DNA of 64,000 nucleotides from JAVJSD01 sp040219575 (lineage in GTDB: Bacteria > Planctomycetota > Planctomycetia > Pirellulales > Pirellulaceae): contig JAVJSD010000025.1 of NCBI GenBank assembly GCA_040219575.1, forward strand, positions 31,150 to 95,149, given 5' to 3'. Positions within the stretch are counted from its first letter, which is position 1, and each line of letters starts with the position of its first letter. Below the pieces are notes generated by a model. It was given only the letters and a program-made list of their open reading frames with translations, was not told the origin of the DNA and ran no database searches. Shown one piece after another: positions 26,534 to 33,894 of this stretch. The translations under genes were made by a program, and so were the position numbers.

Positions 26534-27124
26534 ATGATGTCCCAGCCCACGGAAAACTCGCTATCGACCAGCGACGGCGCCTCCCGCCAGAGCGCGACGA
26601 GTCCTGACGCGACGAATCCTGGCGCGGTGAATCGGGGACTCGGCCCACGCAATATCGGCAGCATTCACGACGACGCGGCGAAGATACGCATCGAAGAGTC
26701 GGTGTTGGAGGAGATCATCGACTATTCGGAGCGGGACGCGACGCGAGAACTGGGCGGCTTCCTGTTGGGGCGGTTGATCGAAGCGCCGCGAACCATCGTC
26801 GATGTGCGGCGTTTCTGGCCCGCGCTCGACGCGCGATCGGGCGGCGCCTCGCTCACGTTCACGCATGAGGCGTGGTCGCAAACGCATCGCGCGATCGACG
26901 AGCGGTTTCCCCAGGAACGGATCGTCGGTTGGCACCACACGCATCCCGGCTTCGGGGTGTTTCTGTCCGGTTACGACCTGTTCATCCATCGCCACTACTT
27001 CAGCGAGCCGTGGCAAATCGCGCTGGTGGTCGACCCCAAGAGCCACGAACTCGGCTTTTTCGAATGGCGCGGCGGCGAAGTGGTCGACTGCGGCTTCGAG
27101 TGCATTTCCCGGCAAACGACTTGA
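26534..27124 (+). CDS. soluble JAMM/MPN+ metallopeptidase (deubiquitinase-like)
   Basis: 196 residues. A disordered Ser/Thr/Asn-rich N-terminus of about 45 residues precedes a JAB1/MPN domain. The JAMM zinc site is complete: E72 (RELGGFLLG), H135 and H137 (GWHHTHPGF), S145 and D148 (GVFLSGYD), i.e. HxHx7Sx2D. In ubiquitin systems such enzymes cut the isopeptide bond or trim the modifier; since the Ubl already ends in Gly, deconjugation is the likelier job. No membrane segment is present, unlike the second JAMM protein. Spacing is 40 bases after the E2 gene and 80 bases before the E1 gene. Confidence 0.88.
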   Translation: MMSQPTENSLSTSDGASRQSATSPDATNPGAVNRGLGPRNIGSIHDDAAKIRIEESVLEEIIDYSERDATRELGGFLLGRLIEAPRTIVDVRRFWPALDARSGGASLTFTHEAWSQTHRAIDERFPQERIVGWHHTHPGFGVFLSGYDLFIHRHYFSEPWQIALVVDPKSHELGFFEWRGGEVVDCGFECISRQTT

Positions 27125-27171
27125 AACAACGCATCCAACCCTCCGCCGCATCGCCGCTTCAATCGCGAAGT

Positions 27172-27200
27172 GGGGCAGGGCGGGGGGGCGCACCAGGGGG
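27172..27200 (+). repeat. dispersed G-rich motif at the E1 ribosome-binding region
   Basis: GGGGCAGGGCGGGGGGGCGC followed by GGGGG sits immediately before the TTG start of the E1 gene at 27205. The last G-run may serve as the Shine-Dalgarno sequence, so folding of this motif could affect E1 translation. Confidence 0.65.
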
Positions 27201-27204
27201 ACCC

Positions 27205-28395
27205 TTGAACGATCCTTCGCTTGTCATCGACGACGACGACCGCTACTCGCGGTTCCGCCTCATCGCCTGGTGGGACCAGCAGAAGCTGGCCGACGCCCGC
27301 ATCCTGGTCGTCGGCGCGGGCGCGCTCGGCAACGAGGTGCTCAAGAACCTCGCGTTGCTGGGCGTGGGGCGGGTGTACGTGGTCGATTTCGACGACATCG
27401 AGGAGTCGAACCTCACACGCAGTGTGCTGTTCCGCAGCCGCGATTGCGGCCGGCCCAAGGCCGAAGCCGCCGCCGAGGCGCTGGCCGACATGAACCCCGA
27501 CACCCGCGTCAAGCCGATGCGGGCCAACATCGTCACCGACGTCGGCCTGGGCCTGTTCCGCGACGTCGACGTGGTGATCGGCTGTCTCGACAATCGCGAG
27601 GCGCGGCTGTGGGTGAATCGCAGCTGCTGGAAAGTGAACACGCCCTGGGTCGACGGCGGCATCCAGGAGATCAACGGCGTCGCCAAGGTCTTCATTCCGC
27701 CCGACGGCGCCTGCTACGAATGCGCCATGACCGAAAACGACTACAAGCTGATCAACCTGCGGTACAGCTGCCCGCTGCTGCGGCGCGAAGACCTGCTGGC
27801 GGGCAAGGTGCCGACGGCGCCGACCATTTCATCGATGATCGGCGGCCTGCAGACACAGGAAGCGCTCAAGTTGATTCATGGCATGCCGACCGCCGAAGGA
27901 TCGGCGCTGGTGTTCAACGGCGTCGCCAATCGCTTCTACGAGACCAAATACCCGCGGCGGGAGGACTGCCTCAGCCACGACACCTATCCTGAGCCGATCG
28001 AGCTTCCGCTCACCAGCGCCGACACGGCCGAAGAATTGTTCGCGGCGGCCCGGCGGGCGCTGACCGCCGCCGGCGGCGACGCGCCGGGCGACGGCGAAGC
28101 GGTGCTTCAACTCGACCGTGATCTGGTCGTTTCGCTCCGCTGCGAAACGTGCCAGCGGGACGAGCGGGTGCTAAGAGCAATGCAATCGGTCGGCATGGCC
28201 CAGGCGAAGTGCCCCCAATGCGGCGCCCAGGCCCGTCCCGCACTCGCCCACGAGATCGTCCAGGGAAGCGAACTAGCCGCCTTGCCGCTCGCCTCGCTGG
28301 GAATTCCGCAGTACGACATCGTCCGCGTCGCCACGGCCTCCACCGAGAACGTATTCTTACTAGCGGGCGACCGCGACAAGGTGATGAACTCCTAA
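27205..28395 (+). CDS. E1-like ThiF-family adenylyltransferase with C-terminal zinc ribbon
   Basis: 396 residues. Nucleotide loop G37AGALG42, Asp cluster D61FDD64 and D129 (GCLDNREAR) are the ATP/Mg site of E1/MoeB/ThiF enzymes. C170-x2-C173 (GACYECAM) and C313-x2-C316 with C336-x2-C339 are metal-binding pairs. Cys189 in NLRYSCPLL lies where E1 enzymes carry the thioester Cys and is my candidate. TISSMIGGLQTQEALKLIHG is the conserved C-terminal helix. It should adenylate the Ubl and hand it to the E2. The extra C-terminal zinc ribbon (residues 310-340) is not in plain MoeB/ThiF. The start is TTG 27205, right after a G-run. Confidence 0.88.
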   Translation: MNDPSLVIDDDDRYSRFRLIAWWDQQKLADARILVVGAGALGNEVLKNLALLGVGRVYVVDFDDIEESNLTRSVLFRSRDCGRPKAEAAAEALADMNPDTRVKPMRANIVTDVGLGLFRDVDVVIGCLDNREARLWVNRSCWKVNTPWVDGGIQEINGVAKVFIPPDGACYECAMTENDYKLINLRYSCPLLRREDLLAGKVPTAPTISSMIGGLQTQEALKLIHGMPTAEGSALVFNGVANRFYETKYPRREDCLSHDTYPEPIELPLTSADTAEELFAAARRALTAAGGDAPGDGEAVLQLDRDLVVSLRCETCQRDERVLRAMQSVGMAQAKCPQCGAQARPALAHEIVQGSELAALPLASLGIPQYDIVRVATASTENVFLLAGDRDKVMNS

Positions 28396-28445
28396 GACTC
28401 TCCGCACAACGGCCCGCGTCGGAAGTTTGAATTGCTTCGATCGGT

Positions 28446-29987
28446 ATGGATCTCGACATCCAATTCGGCGATCTCGAAGAAGCGCAGCCCGAGGCGCATC
28501 TGCGCCCGGACCGCAACAAGCACTTCGCGGTCGTGCCGTACGAGTCGCCGGACGAGGGCGACCTGCCGATCTTCGTCGACTTGGACGTGATGCGCGACAT
28601 CGAATCGCACGCCGTCTCCGACACCAGCGTCGAACTCGGCGGCGTGCTGTTGGGCGGCCAGTACCAGGACGACGAGGGGCGGCACTTCGTGGTCGTCACC
28701 GACAGCCTGCGGGCGCACCACTTCGAAGCCACCAAGGGAAGCTTCAAATTCACGCACGACACCTGGGAGAAGATCTCCCGCGAGCGCGACGAGTTTCCCG
28801 AGAACCTGCAGATGGTCGGATGGTACCACACACATCCCGACTGGGGCGTGTTCCTGTCGTCGATGGACATGTTCATCTGCGATAACTTTTTCAACCGCCC
28901 GCTCGACCTGGCCCTGGTCGTCGATCCCTGCCGTCGCGACCGGGGCATGTTTCAGTGGACGGGCGACAACCGGGAGCGGATCCGCCGCACCGGGGGCTTT
29001 TACCTCACCGCTTCGCGCTTTCGCCGCCAGGAGCTCGAATTCTTCGTGGCGCAACTCGAAGGGAAATTCACCATGACCACTTCCGATCCGCGATTCGCCG
29101 CTTATCCGATGCAGGCGCCCAGTCCCGCTCCGGTGATCAACATCGCCGAGCCGCGCAACACCTGGCAGGCCCCGGCCATCGCCGGCATGCTGACGGTGCA
29201 GTTGTTGGTGCTGGTGCTGTTGGCGTGGAAGCTGCTGGCGCCGGGAGCGGCCTTGGCCGAGGAGGACGAGAAACCGAAGAAAGAGCCGACGGTCGCCGAG
29301 CAGATCGACGAACTGGAACGCACGCTGACGCGCCGCCTCGATGATCAGGCCCTCAGCCAATCGCGGCACGACGCCCAGGAGCGGCTGCTCAAGGCGTTGA
29401 TCGCCGAAATGCATGGAGACCAGGGGAAGATCGTCAACGACTACGAGGTCCAACAGCAGACGCTCGACCGGCTGACCTCCAACCTGGAAGGGCAGCGGGC
29501 GCTGGTCGACGAATTGAAGACGACCAAGAACACACTCACCGCCGAATTGGAAAAGACCAAGAACAACTACGTGGCGCTGGATACCCGACTCAAAACCGCG
29601 AACAAGGCCAAGGAGGAGACGGCGAAGAAGCGGGATGAGTACAAGGCCCAGGCGGACAATCGGGCAAAGCAGATCGAGGAACTCGAAAAGCAGGTCAGCG
29701 GCGAGGTCCCCGCGCCCGGGACGACGCGATTCTGGATCTACATCGGCCTGGCCGTGGTGGGGGGCGCCGCGCTGGGGGCGGTGGCGGTTGTGGTGGCCAG
29801 CCGCCGACCACTCGAAGAAGATTTCGACGGCCCGAGCGAAGAGCCCTTCCAGGCCCAATCCGCCGACCCGCCGCCCGGCGACGGCAAGCCGGCGGACGAG
29901 GCGGACGACGCCCCTTCCGAAAGTACGAATCCCGACCGTATTGACCCCGAAAGTTCCGGCCCCGCGCCGCCCAAGCGAGGCGAGTGA
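28446..29987 (+). CDS. membrane JAMM peptidase with long coiled coil
   Basis: 513 residues in five parts: JAMM/MPN domain (residues 30-200; E63, H128, H130, S138, D141 in GWYHTHPDWGVFLSSMD), membrane helix 1 (about 244-264), a coiled coil of about 140 residues (280-420; AEQIDELERTLTRRLDDQ...), membrane helix 2 (430-451) and an acidic Pro-rich tail. With two membrane passes the JAMM domain and the tail would be on one side and the coiled coil on the other. If JAMM is cytoplasmic, as its role needs, the coiled coil reaches into the periplasm. This could link deconjugation to envelope state. It follows the E1 gene by 50 bases. Confidence 0.85.
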   Translation: MDLDIQFGDLEEAQPEAHLRPDRNKHFAVVPYESPDEGDLPIFVDLDVMRDIESHAVSDTSVELGGVLLGGQYQDDEGRHFVVVTDSLRAHHFEATKGSFKFTHDTWEKISRERDEFPENLQMVGWYHTHPDWGVFLSSMDMFICDNFFNRPLDLALVVDPCRRDRGMFQWTGDNRERIRRTGGFYLTASRFRRQELEFFVAQLEGKFTMTTSDPRFAAYPMQAPSPAPVINIAEPRNTWQAPAIAGMLTVQLLVLVLLAWKLLAPGAALAEEDEKPKKEPTVAEQIDELERTLTRRLDDQALSQSRHDAQERLLKALIAEMHGDQGKIVNDYEVQQQTLDRLTSNLEGQRALVDELKTTKNTLTAELEKTKNNYVALDTRLKTANKAKEETAKKRDEYKAQADNRAKQIEELEKQVSGEVPAPGTTRFWIYIGLAVVGGAALGAVAVVVASRRPLEEDFDGPSEEPFQAQSADPPPGDGKPADEADDAPSESTNPDRIDPESSGPAPPKRGE

Positions 29988-30005
29988 ACCTAAGGAGCAT
30001 GCAGC

Positions 30006-30689
30006 GTGCCCAGCACCGACCGCGACCAGCGACTACTCGCCGACCTCGAAGCGATGCGCGCGCTGAAGGAAGCCAGCAGCATCTTCGATTTCGAGGCCAA
30101 AGGTGATCCTCCCGACCGCTACACCGTGTTGTATCGCGGCAAAGGGCTGACGCGCGGCGCGTCGTCGTCCGGAGGCGTCGAGATTGTCGACCTGCATCGT
30201 TGTGAAGTGCGGCTGCCCTATTCCTACCCGGAGCGTCCGCCGGACGTCCGCTGGCTGACGCCCATCTTCCACCCCAACGTCTCGTTCAGCGGCTTCTTGA
30301 ACCTCCGCGAGATCGGCATCACCTGGGAGAAGGGCCTCAGCCTCGACATTGTCTGCGAACGCCTGTGGGACGTGGCCCGCGCCGGCTACACGAACCTGGA
30401 GACCGCCACCAACTACTCCGCGCGAAACTGGTACGCCAAGGAAGGCGACGCCTACGGGCTGCCCGTCGACCGTCGGCCTTTGCGGGATCGGGCCGTTTCG
30501 CAGAGCGGCAATGTGGTGCGCTATCAGCGTCGCGGCGGTTCGACCGAGCCGGCGGCGACGGTCGAGCCCCCCAGTCAGGAGGCGGATGTGCTGTATATCG
30601 GCGAGGACACACCGCCGCCGGAGACGCCCGCGCCGACGCGCCGACGCAGCAGCGACGGCGGCGACGTGTTTTACATTGGCGACGAGTGA
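30006..30689 (+). CDS. E2-like protein lacking the catalytic Cys
   Basis: 227 residues. The UBC core is recognisable: YTVLYRGKGL, LPYSYPERPPDVRWLTPIFHPNVS. Aligned with the active E2 of this cluster, HPN is kept (89-91) but Asn99 stands where Cys105 should be (GFLNLREIGITW versus GVVCLGGYGTHW), so it cannot form a thioester there. It resembles UEV-type partners, which steer an active E2. The tail has two copies of a motif shared with the active E2: DVLYIGED and DVFYIGDE at the very end. The start GTG 30006 has an ideal AAGGAG 8 bases upstream. It lies 18 bases after the membrane JAMM gene. Confidence 0.85.
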   Translation: MPSTDRDQRLLADLEAMRALKEASSIFDFEAKGDPPDRYTVLYRGKGLTRGASSSGGVEIVDLHRCEVRLPYSYPERPPDVRWLTPIFHPNVSFSGFLNLREIGITWEKGLSLDIVCERLWDVARAGYTNLETATNYSARNWYAKEGDAYGLPVDRRPLRDRAVSQSGNVVRYQRRGGSTEPAATVEPPSQEADVLYIGEDTPPPETPAPTRRRSSDGGDVFYIGDE

Positions 30690-30690
30690 C

Positions 30691-30740
30691 CGCTCGCTGT
30701 CGCGCGGCCGCTCGGCGACAAGCGGCGCTTGTGGCGAGCG
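30691..30740. repeat. imperfect inverted repeat in the ubiquitin-like cluster
   Basis: CGCTCGCTGTCGC on the left pairs partly with TGTGGCGAGCG on the right in the 226-base gap after the E2-like gene. It may attenuate transcription into the RING gene; no T-tract follows. Confidence 0.45.
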
Positions 30741-30809
30741 GAGGGCGACGTCAAACTGAAAGCAGGTCGGTCGAATCGGCGTCGCGCGGTGATCTCGCAA
30801 TCCGACGCC

Positions 30810-30876
30810 GACGTTTCGCCGACGTTTCGCCGAAATGCGTTTTCGCCGAGAAACTTGTTCGCCGAGAAACTTGTTC
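30810..30876 (+). repeat. two short tandem repeats before the RING-like gene
   Basis: GACGTTTCGCC occurs twice in tandem (30810-30831), and GCCGAGAAACTTGTTC occurs twice in tandem (30845-30876). Both contain or adjoin TTCGCC. They lie in the leader of the RING-like gene, or in its first codons if translation starts at the ATG at 30835. Confidence 0.75.
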
Positions 30877-30915
30877 GCCAAGCAACGCCTCGCCAGGGTA
30901 GCGGGAACCAGCGCC

Positions 30916-31728
30916 GTGGAATGTTTCTTCATGTTCGTCGTGCTGGTGGTGCTGGTGACCGCCGTGGTGGCCGTCGGGGCCGCCGCCCAGTCGCGGGCCG
31001 ACGGCTGGAACCGCGGCTACCAGGCGGTCGCGCAGCGATTCGGCGGCACCTGCCTCAGCGCCGGCTGGTTCGGACGACCCAGCGTCCGCTTTCGCTACGG
31101 CGCCACCCACGTGCTGTTGAACACGTACAAGGTAGGCCCCTCGAAGTTCACCCAGGTGGTGATCAACTGGCCCGATCCGAATTTGCGTTGCGAGGTCTAT
31201 CCGTCGCCAAACTCCGGCGCACCGTCGGGCGACGAGGACGTTCATCACGCGGGTGTACAGGATTTTTTCCGCCGTCACATCGTCTCGGGTCCCGACTCGG
31301 AGGCCAATCGGACGTTTCTCAGCGACGGCGTCCGTTGGCAGATCGAACGACTGCGGCGGGTGTGCGGCACCGACGAGGTGTACGTGTCGGTCTATCGAGG
31401 GCGGCTGCTGGTCCGCAAGCGAACGCTGCTGCGGCTCTTCTCGGATCTCGAAGAACTTACGCAACTCTCGCTGGAGTTGTACGACCAGGCGATGCTGACG
31501 AGGATGACCGGCATCGAGTTCGTCAACGCCCATGCGGCGCAGACAATTCAAGACGCAACCTGCCGCGTATGCGGCGACACGATCGTCACCGACATGGTCT
31601 TCTGCCGGCGTTGCAAGACGCCCCACCATCTGGAGTGCTGGCAATATTACGGCGCGTGCGCTGTTTACGGGTGCCAGGAGACTCGCTGGGTGGCTCCCCG
31701 CACCGCAGGCCCGTCACCGTTGCGATGA
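30916..31728 (+). CDS. membrane-anchored RING/treble-clef protein (E3-like)
   Basis: 270 residues. The N-terminal membrane helix is MFVVLVVLVTAVVAVGAAA. A middle domain of about 170 residues is unrecognised and includes FRYGATHVLLNTYK and VYRGRLLVRKRTL. The C-terminus has a zinc-finger array C216-x2-C219-x10-C230-x2-C233-x4-H238-x2-C241-x6-C248-x4-C253, a C4HC3 RING/RINGv-like treble clef. Prokaryotic RING fingers in E1/E2 operons have been proposed as E3 ligases; given the context that is the best reading. GTG 30916 has a GGGA 9 bases upstream; ATG 30931 and ATG 30835 are alternatives. The last codons overlap the next start (ATGA). Confidence 0.75.
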   Translation: MECFFMFVVLVVLVTAVVAVGAAAQSRADGWNRGYQAVAQRFGGTCLSAGWFGRPSVRFRYGATHVLLNTYKVGPSKFTQVVINWPDPNLRCEVYPSPNSGAPSGDEDVHHAGVQDFFRRHIVSGPDSEANRTFLSDGVRWQIERLRRVCGTDEVYVSVYRGRLLVRKRTLLRLFSDLEELTQLSLELYDQAMLTRMTGIEFVNAHAAQTIQDATCRVCGDTIVTDMVFCRRCKTPHHLECWQYYGACAVYGCQETRWVAPRTAGPSPLR

Positions 31729-32543
31729 TTCAATTCCAGTGCGACGGCTGCGACGCCTTTCTTCACGCCCATGACAGCAAGGCGGGCAAGCGGGTGCGTT
31801 GTCCCAAGTGCGGCGCAGGAGTCGATGTGCCGGACGCCGACTTTTTCTCGCCCGCCGACTCCACCACGGAAGACTCCAGCCGCCTGCCGTCGTCGGATCC
31901 GCTCCCGGAAGTGGTTGGGGCAGGGCAGGGGGGCGATGAGTGGGCGTCGGAGCTTGGCACGCCTGAAGGTCTATCGGACCTGGTCGAGCCCGCGACCGAG
32001 CCGCCCGCGCCTCCGGCCGACGACGAGGATGACGCCGACGACGAGGACGACGACGAGGCCGGTCCAGCAAACGCCGGCGCCGCAAAGGAAGCGAAAGCAA
32101 GCAAGGAAGCGGCAAATACAGACGACGAACGCGCCCAACGGCCGGAACTGTATTTGCCGAAACTCGACGATCCGATCCGTCGCAAGGTGTTCTGGCCCGC
32201 CGTGGGCGTGTTGCTGGTGACGCTGTTCTCGCTGTTGGTGTCGATGATGCACGTGCCGATCATCGGCTGGCAGGCGTATCACGTCTTGCACGGTACGCAA
32301 GGATTCGACGGCTGCGTCATCGGGGCGCTGATGTTCTGGACGATCGTGACCAGCCTCTACTACGTGGTGGCCCTGTCGCGCGGAATTCACCTGCTGCTGT
32401 TGACCGACTACGAACAGGCGCTGGTCGCCGCGGCGATGGTGATGGCGCCGTGTAGTCTGTGCTTCATCGTCGGGCTGCCCGTGGGCGTTTGGGCTTTCCT
32501 CGTGCTTCGCGACCCGGAAGTGAAGCAGGCCTTCAGGAAATGA
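31725..32543 (+). CDS. zinc-ribbon membrane protein at the end of the ubiquitin-like cluster
   Basis: 272 residues. A zinc ribbon opens the protein (C6-x2-C9 ... C26-x2-C29 in FQCDGCDAF and VRCPKCGAG), like the MJ0042/FHA-type ribbons common in planctomycetes. An acidic low-complexity linker follows (DDEDDADDEDDDE), then three hydrophobic segments (FWPAVGVLLVTLFSLLVSMM, ALMFWTIVTSLYYVVAL, MVMAPCSLCFIVGLPVG). Its ATG overlaps the stop of the RING-like gene by ATGA, so the two are coupled and probably act together. The G-rich repeat at 31917-31933 is read in frame as GAGQGG in the linker. Function unknown. Confidence 0.75.
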   Translation: MIQFQCDGCDAFLHAHDSKAGKRVRCPKCGAGVDVPDADFFSPADSTTEDSSRLPSSDPLPEVVGAGQGGDEWASELGTPEGLSDLVEPATEPPAPPADDEDDADDEDDDEAGPANAGAAKEAKASKEAANTDDERAQRPELYLPKLDDPIRRKVFWPAVGVLLVTLFSLLVSMMHVPIIGWQAYHVLHGTQGFDGCVIGALMFWTIVTSLYYVVALSRGIHLLLLTDYEQALVAAAMVMAPCSLCFIVGLPVGVWAFLVLRDPEVKQAFRK

Positions 32544-32720
32544 TCCCTGTTGCAGATGGCGCCATCGCTGAAAGGCCATGCTATGACGGCATTTCCGGCG
32601 AATTGAATCATTGTGCAACGAGCTGCAAAACCGTGCAGTCGGTCTTGAGCCCGATGGACGGAGCCACTAGCATCCCGCCACTGGTGAAAAGACTCCTCTC
32701 CTTCCACATCGACGGATCAG

Positions 32721-33647
32721 ATGGCGCTTCGAGTCTACCGCGACGATGACGATCTCCCCGAGGAACACTTGCTGGGGCAATTCATCCCGCTGCACTATCA
32801 CTTCAACATGCTGCAAGACGAGGCCCGTGTCGGCGCCTTTCGCGAGGCGATCGCGATGGTCGTCAAGCCGGGAATGAAAGTGTTGGAGTTGGGCGGCGGC
32901 ACCGGCATTCTGTCGTACTTGGCCGCTCGGCGGGGCGCCCAGGTGTGGTGCGTCGAGCGGAATCCGGAGTTGGCCGAGACCGCCCGCCGGTTGCTCGTGC
33001 GAAATCGAGTCGCCGACCGGGTCGAGGTGATCAAGGCCGACGCGCTAGTGTATCTTCCGCCCGAACCGGTCGATGTCGTGATCTGCGAGATGTTGCACGT
33101 CGGCCTGTTGCGCGAGAAGCAGGTCGAGGTTCTCGAATCGTTCAAGCGACGCTATCGCGAGGCGTTTGGCGAGCCGCTGCCGCGATTCGTTCCCGATTCC
33201 AGCCTGCTGGCGGTGCAGCCGGTCGAACAATCGTTCGAGTTCTTCGGCTACGACGCTCCGGTTCCAATGTTTCAGGCGCCTGCCGCGGCGCACGAGGGCA
33301 CGCGGCCGTTGGCCGAGTTGACCGCCTATGCGAGCGTCTTCTACGACGAGCCGACGGAGCGCCGCTTTCGGTGGTCGGGCGACGTAACCGTTGAGGCGTC
33401 GGGACGCGCCACCGCGTTTCGCTTCACCACGCAAAACCTGCTGGCGTTCGACGCGGAGCGGCGCCTGACCATCACCTGGCCGAATCAATTCCTCGTGCTT
33501 CCGCTGGAAGGCCCGTTATCGGTTTCTTCGGGGCGGACGCTGCGCATCGGCTTCGACTACACGGCTGGCGACCCGATACGGACTCTGGCTGCGTCGATCA
33601 CCGCCGAACTGACGGCCGCTGCTTCGCGACAAAGGCGCGCCGCGTAA
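32721..33647 (+). CDS. PRMT-like class I SAM methyltransferase
   Basis: 308 residues. The N-terminal HYHFNMLQDEARVGAFREAI resembles the YF...ML.D..R helix of protein arginine methyltransferases. SAM motif I is VLELGGGTGILSYLA, the acidic post-I residue is in WCVERNPE, and VDVVICEMLHVGLLREKQ sits where PRMTs have the double-Glu loop. The C-terminal half is a beta-rich domain (FRWSGDVTVEASGRA), as in PRMTs. It should methylate a protein side chain or another nucleophile; the target is unknown. It follows the ubiquitin-like cluster by 178 bases on the same strand, so co-expression is possible but not shown. Confidence 0.75.
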   Translation: MALRVYRDDDDLPEEHLLGQFIPLHYHFNMLQDEARVGAFREAIAMVVKPGMKVLELGGGTGILSYLAARRGAQVWCVERNPELAETARRLLVRNRVADRVEVIKADALVYLPPEPVDVVICEMLHVGLLREKQVEVLESFKRRYREAFGEPLPRFVPDSSLLAVQPVEQSFEFFGYDAPVPMFQAPAAAHEGTRPLAELTAYASVFYDEPTERRFRWSGDVTVEASGRATAFRFTTQNLLAFDAERRLTITWPNQFLVLPLEGPLSVSSGRTLRIGFDYTAGDPIRTLAASITAELTAAASRQRRAA

Positions 33648-33787
33648 CCTCCATGCCTCGGCCAGTTGCGGCAATCCATGCAATCCGCAGAGCCAGAATC
33701 CATCGCGGCGGAACGCTCGCGCGATGGCGCCGCTGTCGATGCGGTTGTGGCGTAGGCTTTGTCTGGAAACGTCCCCACAGCGCGCAA

Positions 33788-33852
33788 CGTGGCGGAACTC
33801 GCCAAAGCTCCGACGGTTGTGCCCGACGATCGGAAGTCTGGCGACTTCCGCT
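33788..33852. repeat. inverted repeat, second GTAGCGGAASTCG family member
   Basis: The left arm (33788-33811, GTGGCGGAACTCGCC...) and right arm (33829-33852, ending GACTTCCGCTAC) are complementary with a few mismatches and resemble the arms at 18526-18589. It lies between the methyltransferase and serine hydrolase genes. Confidence 0.75.
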
Positions 33853-33894
33853 ACGAGTTTCCAGCCGAATCTCGACTTAAATAGGAGCCGATCG

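Noticed and set aside
26534..27124. JAMM protein as a phage-tail or RadC-type protein
   Set aside because: The HxHx7Sx2D motif with GWHHTHP and its place between E2 and E1 genes fit a deubiquitinase-like enzyme.
27205..28395. ThiF/MoeB enzyme of thiamin or molybdopterin synthesis
   Set aside because: No ThiS, MoaD or other cofactor gene nearby, and an extra zinc ribbon plus E2 and JAMM neighbours favour the ubiquitin-like role.
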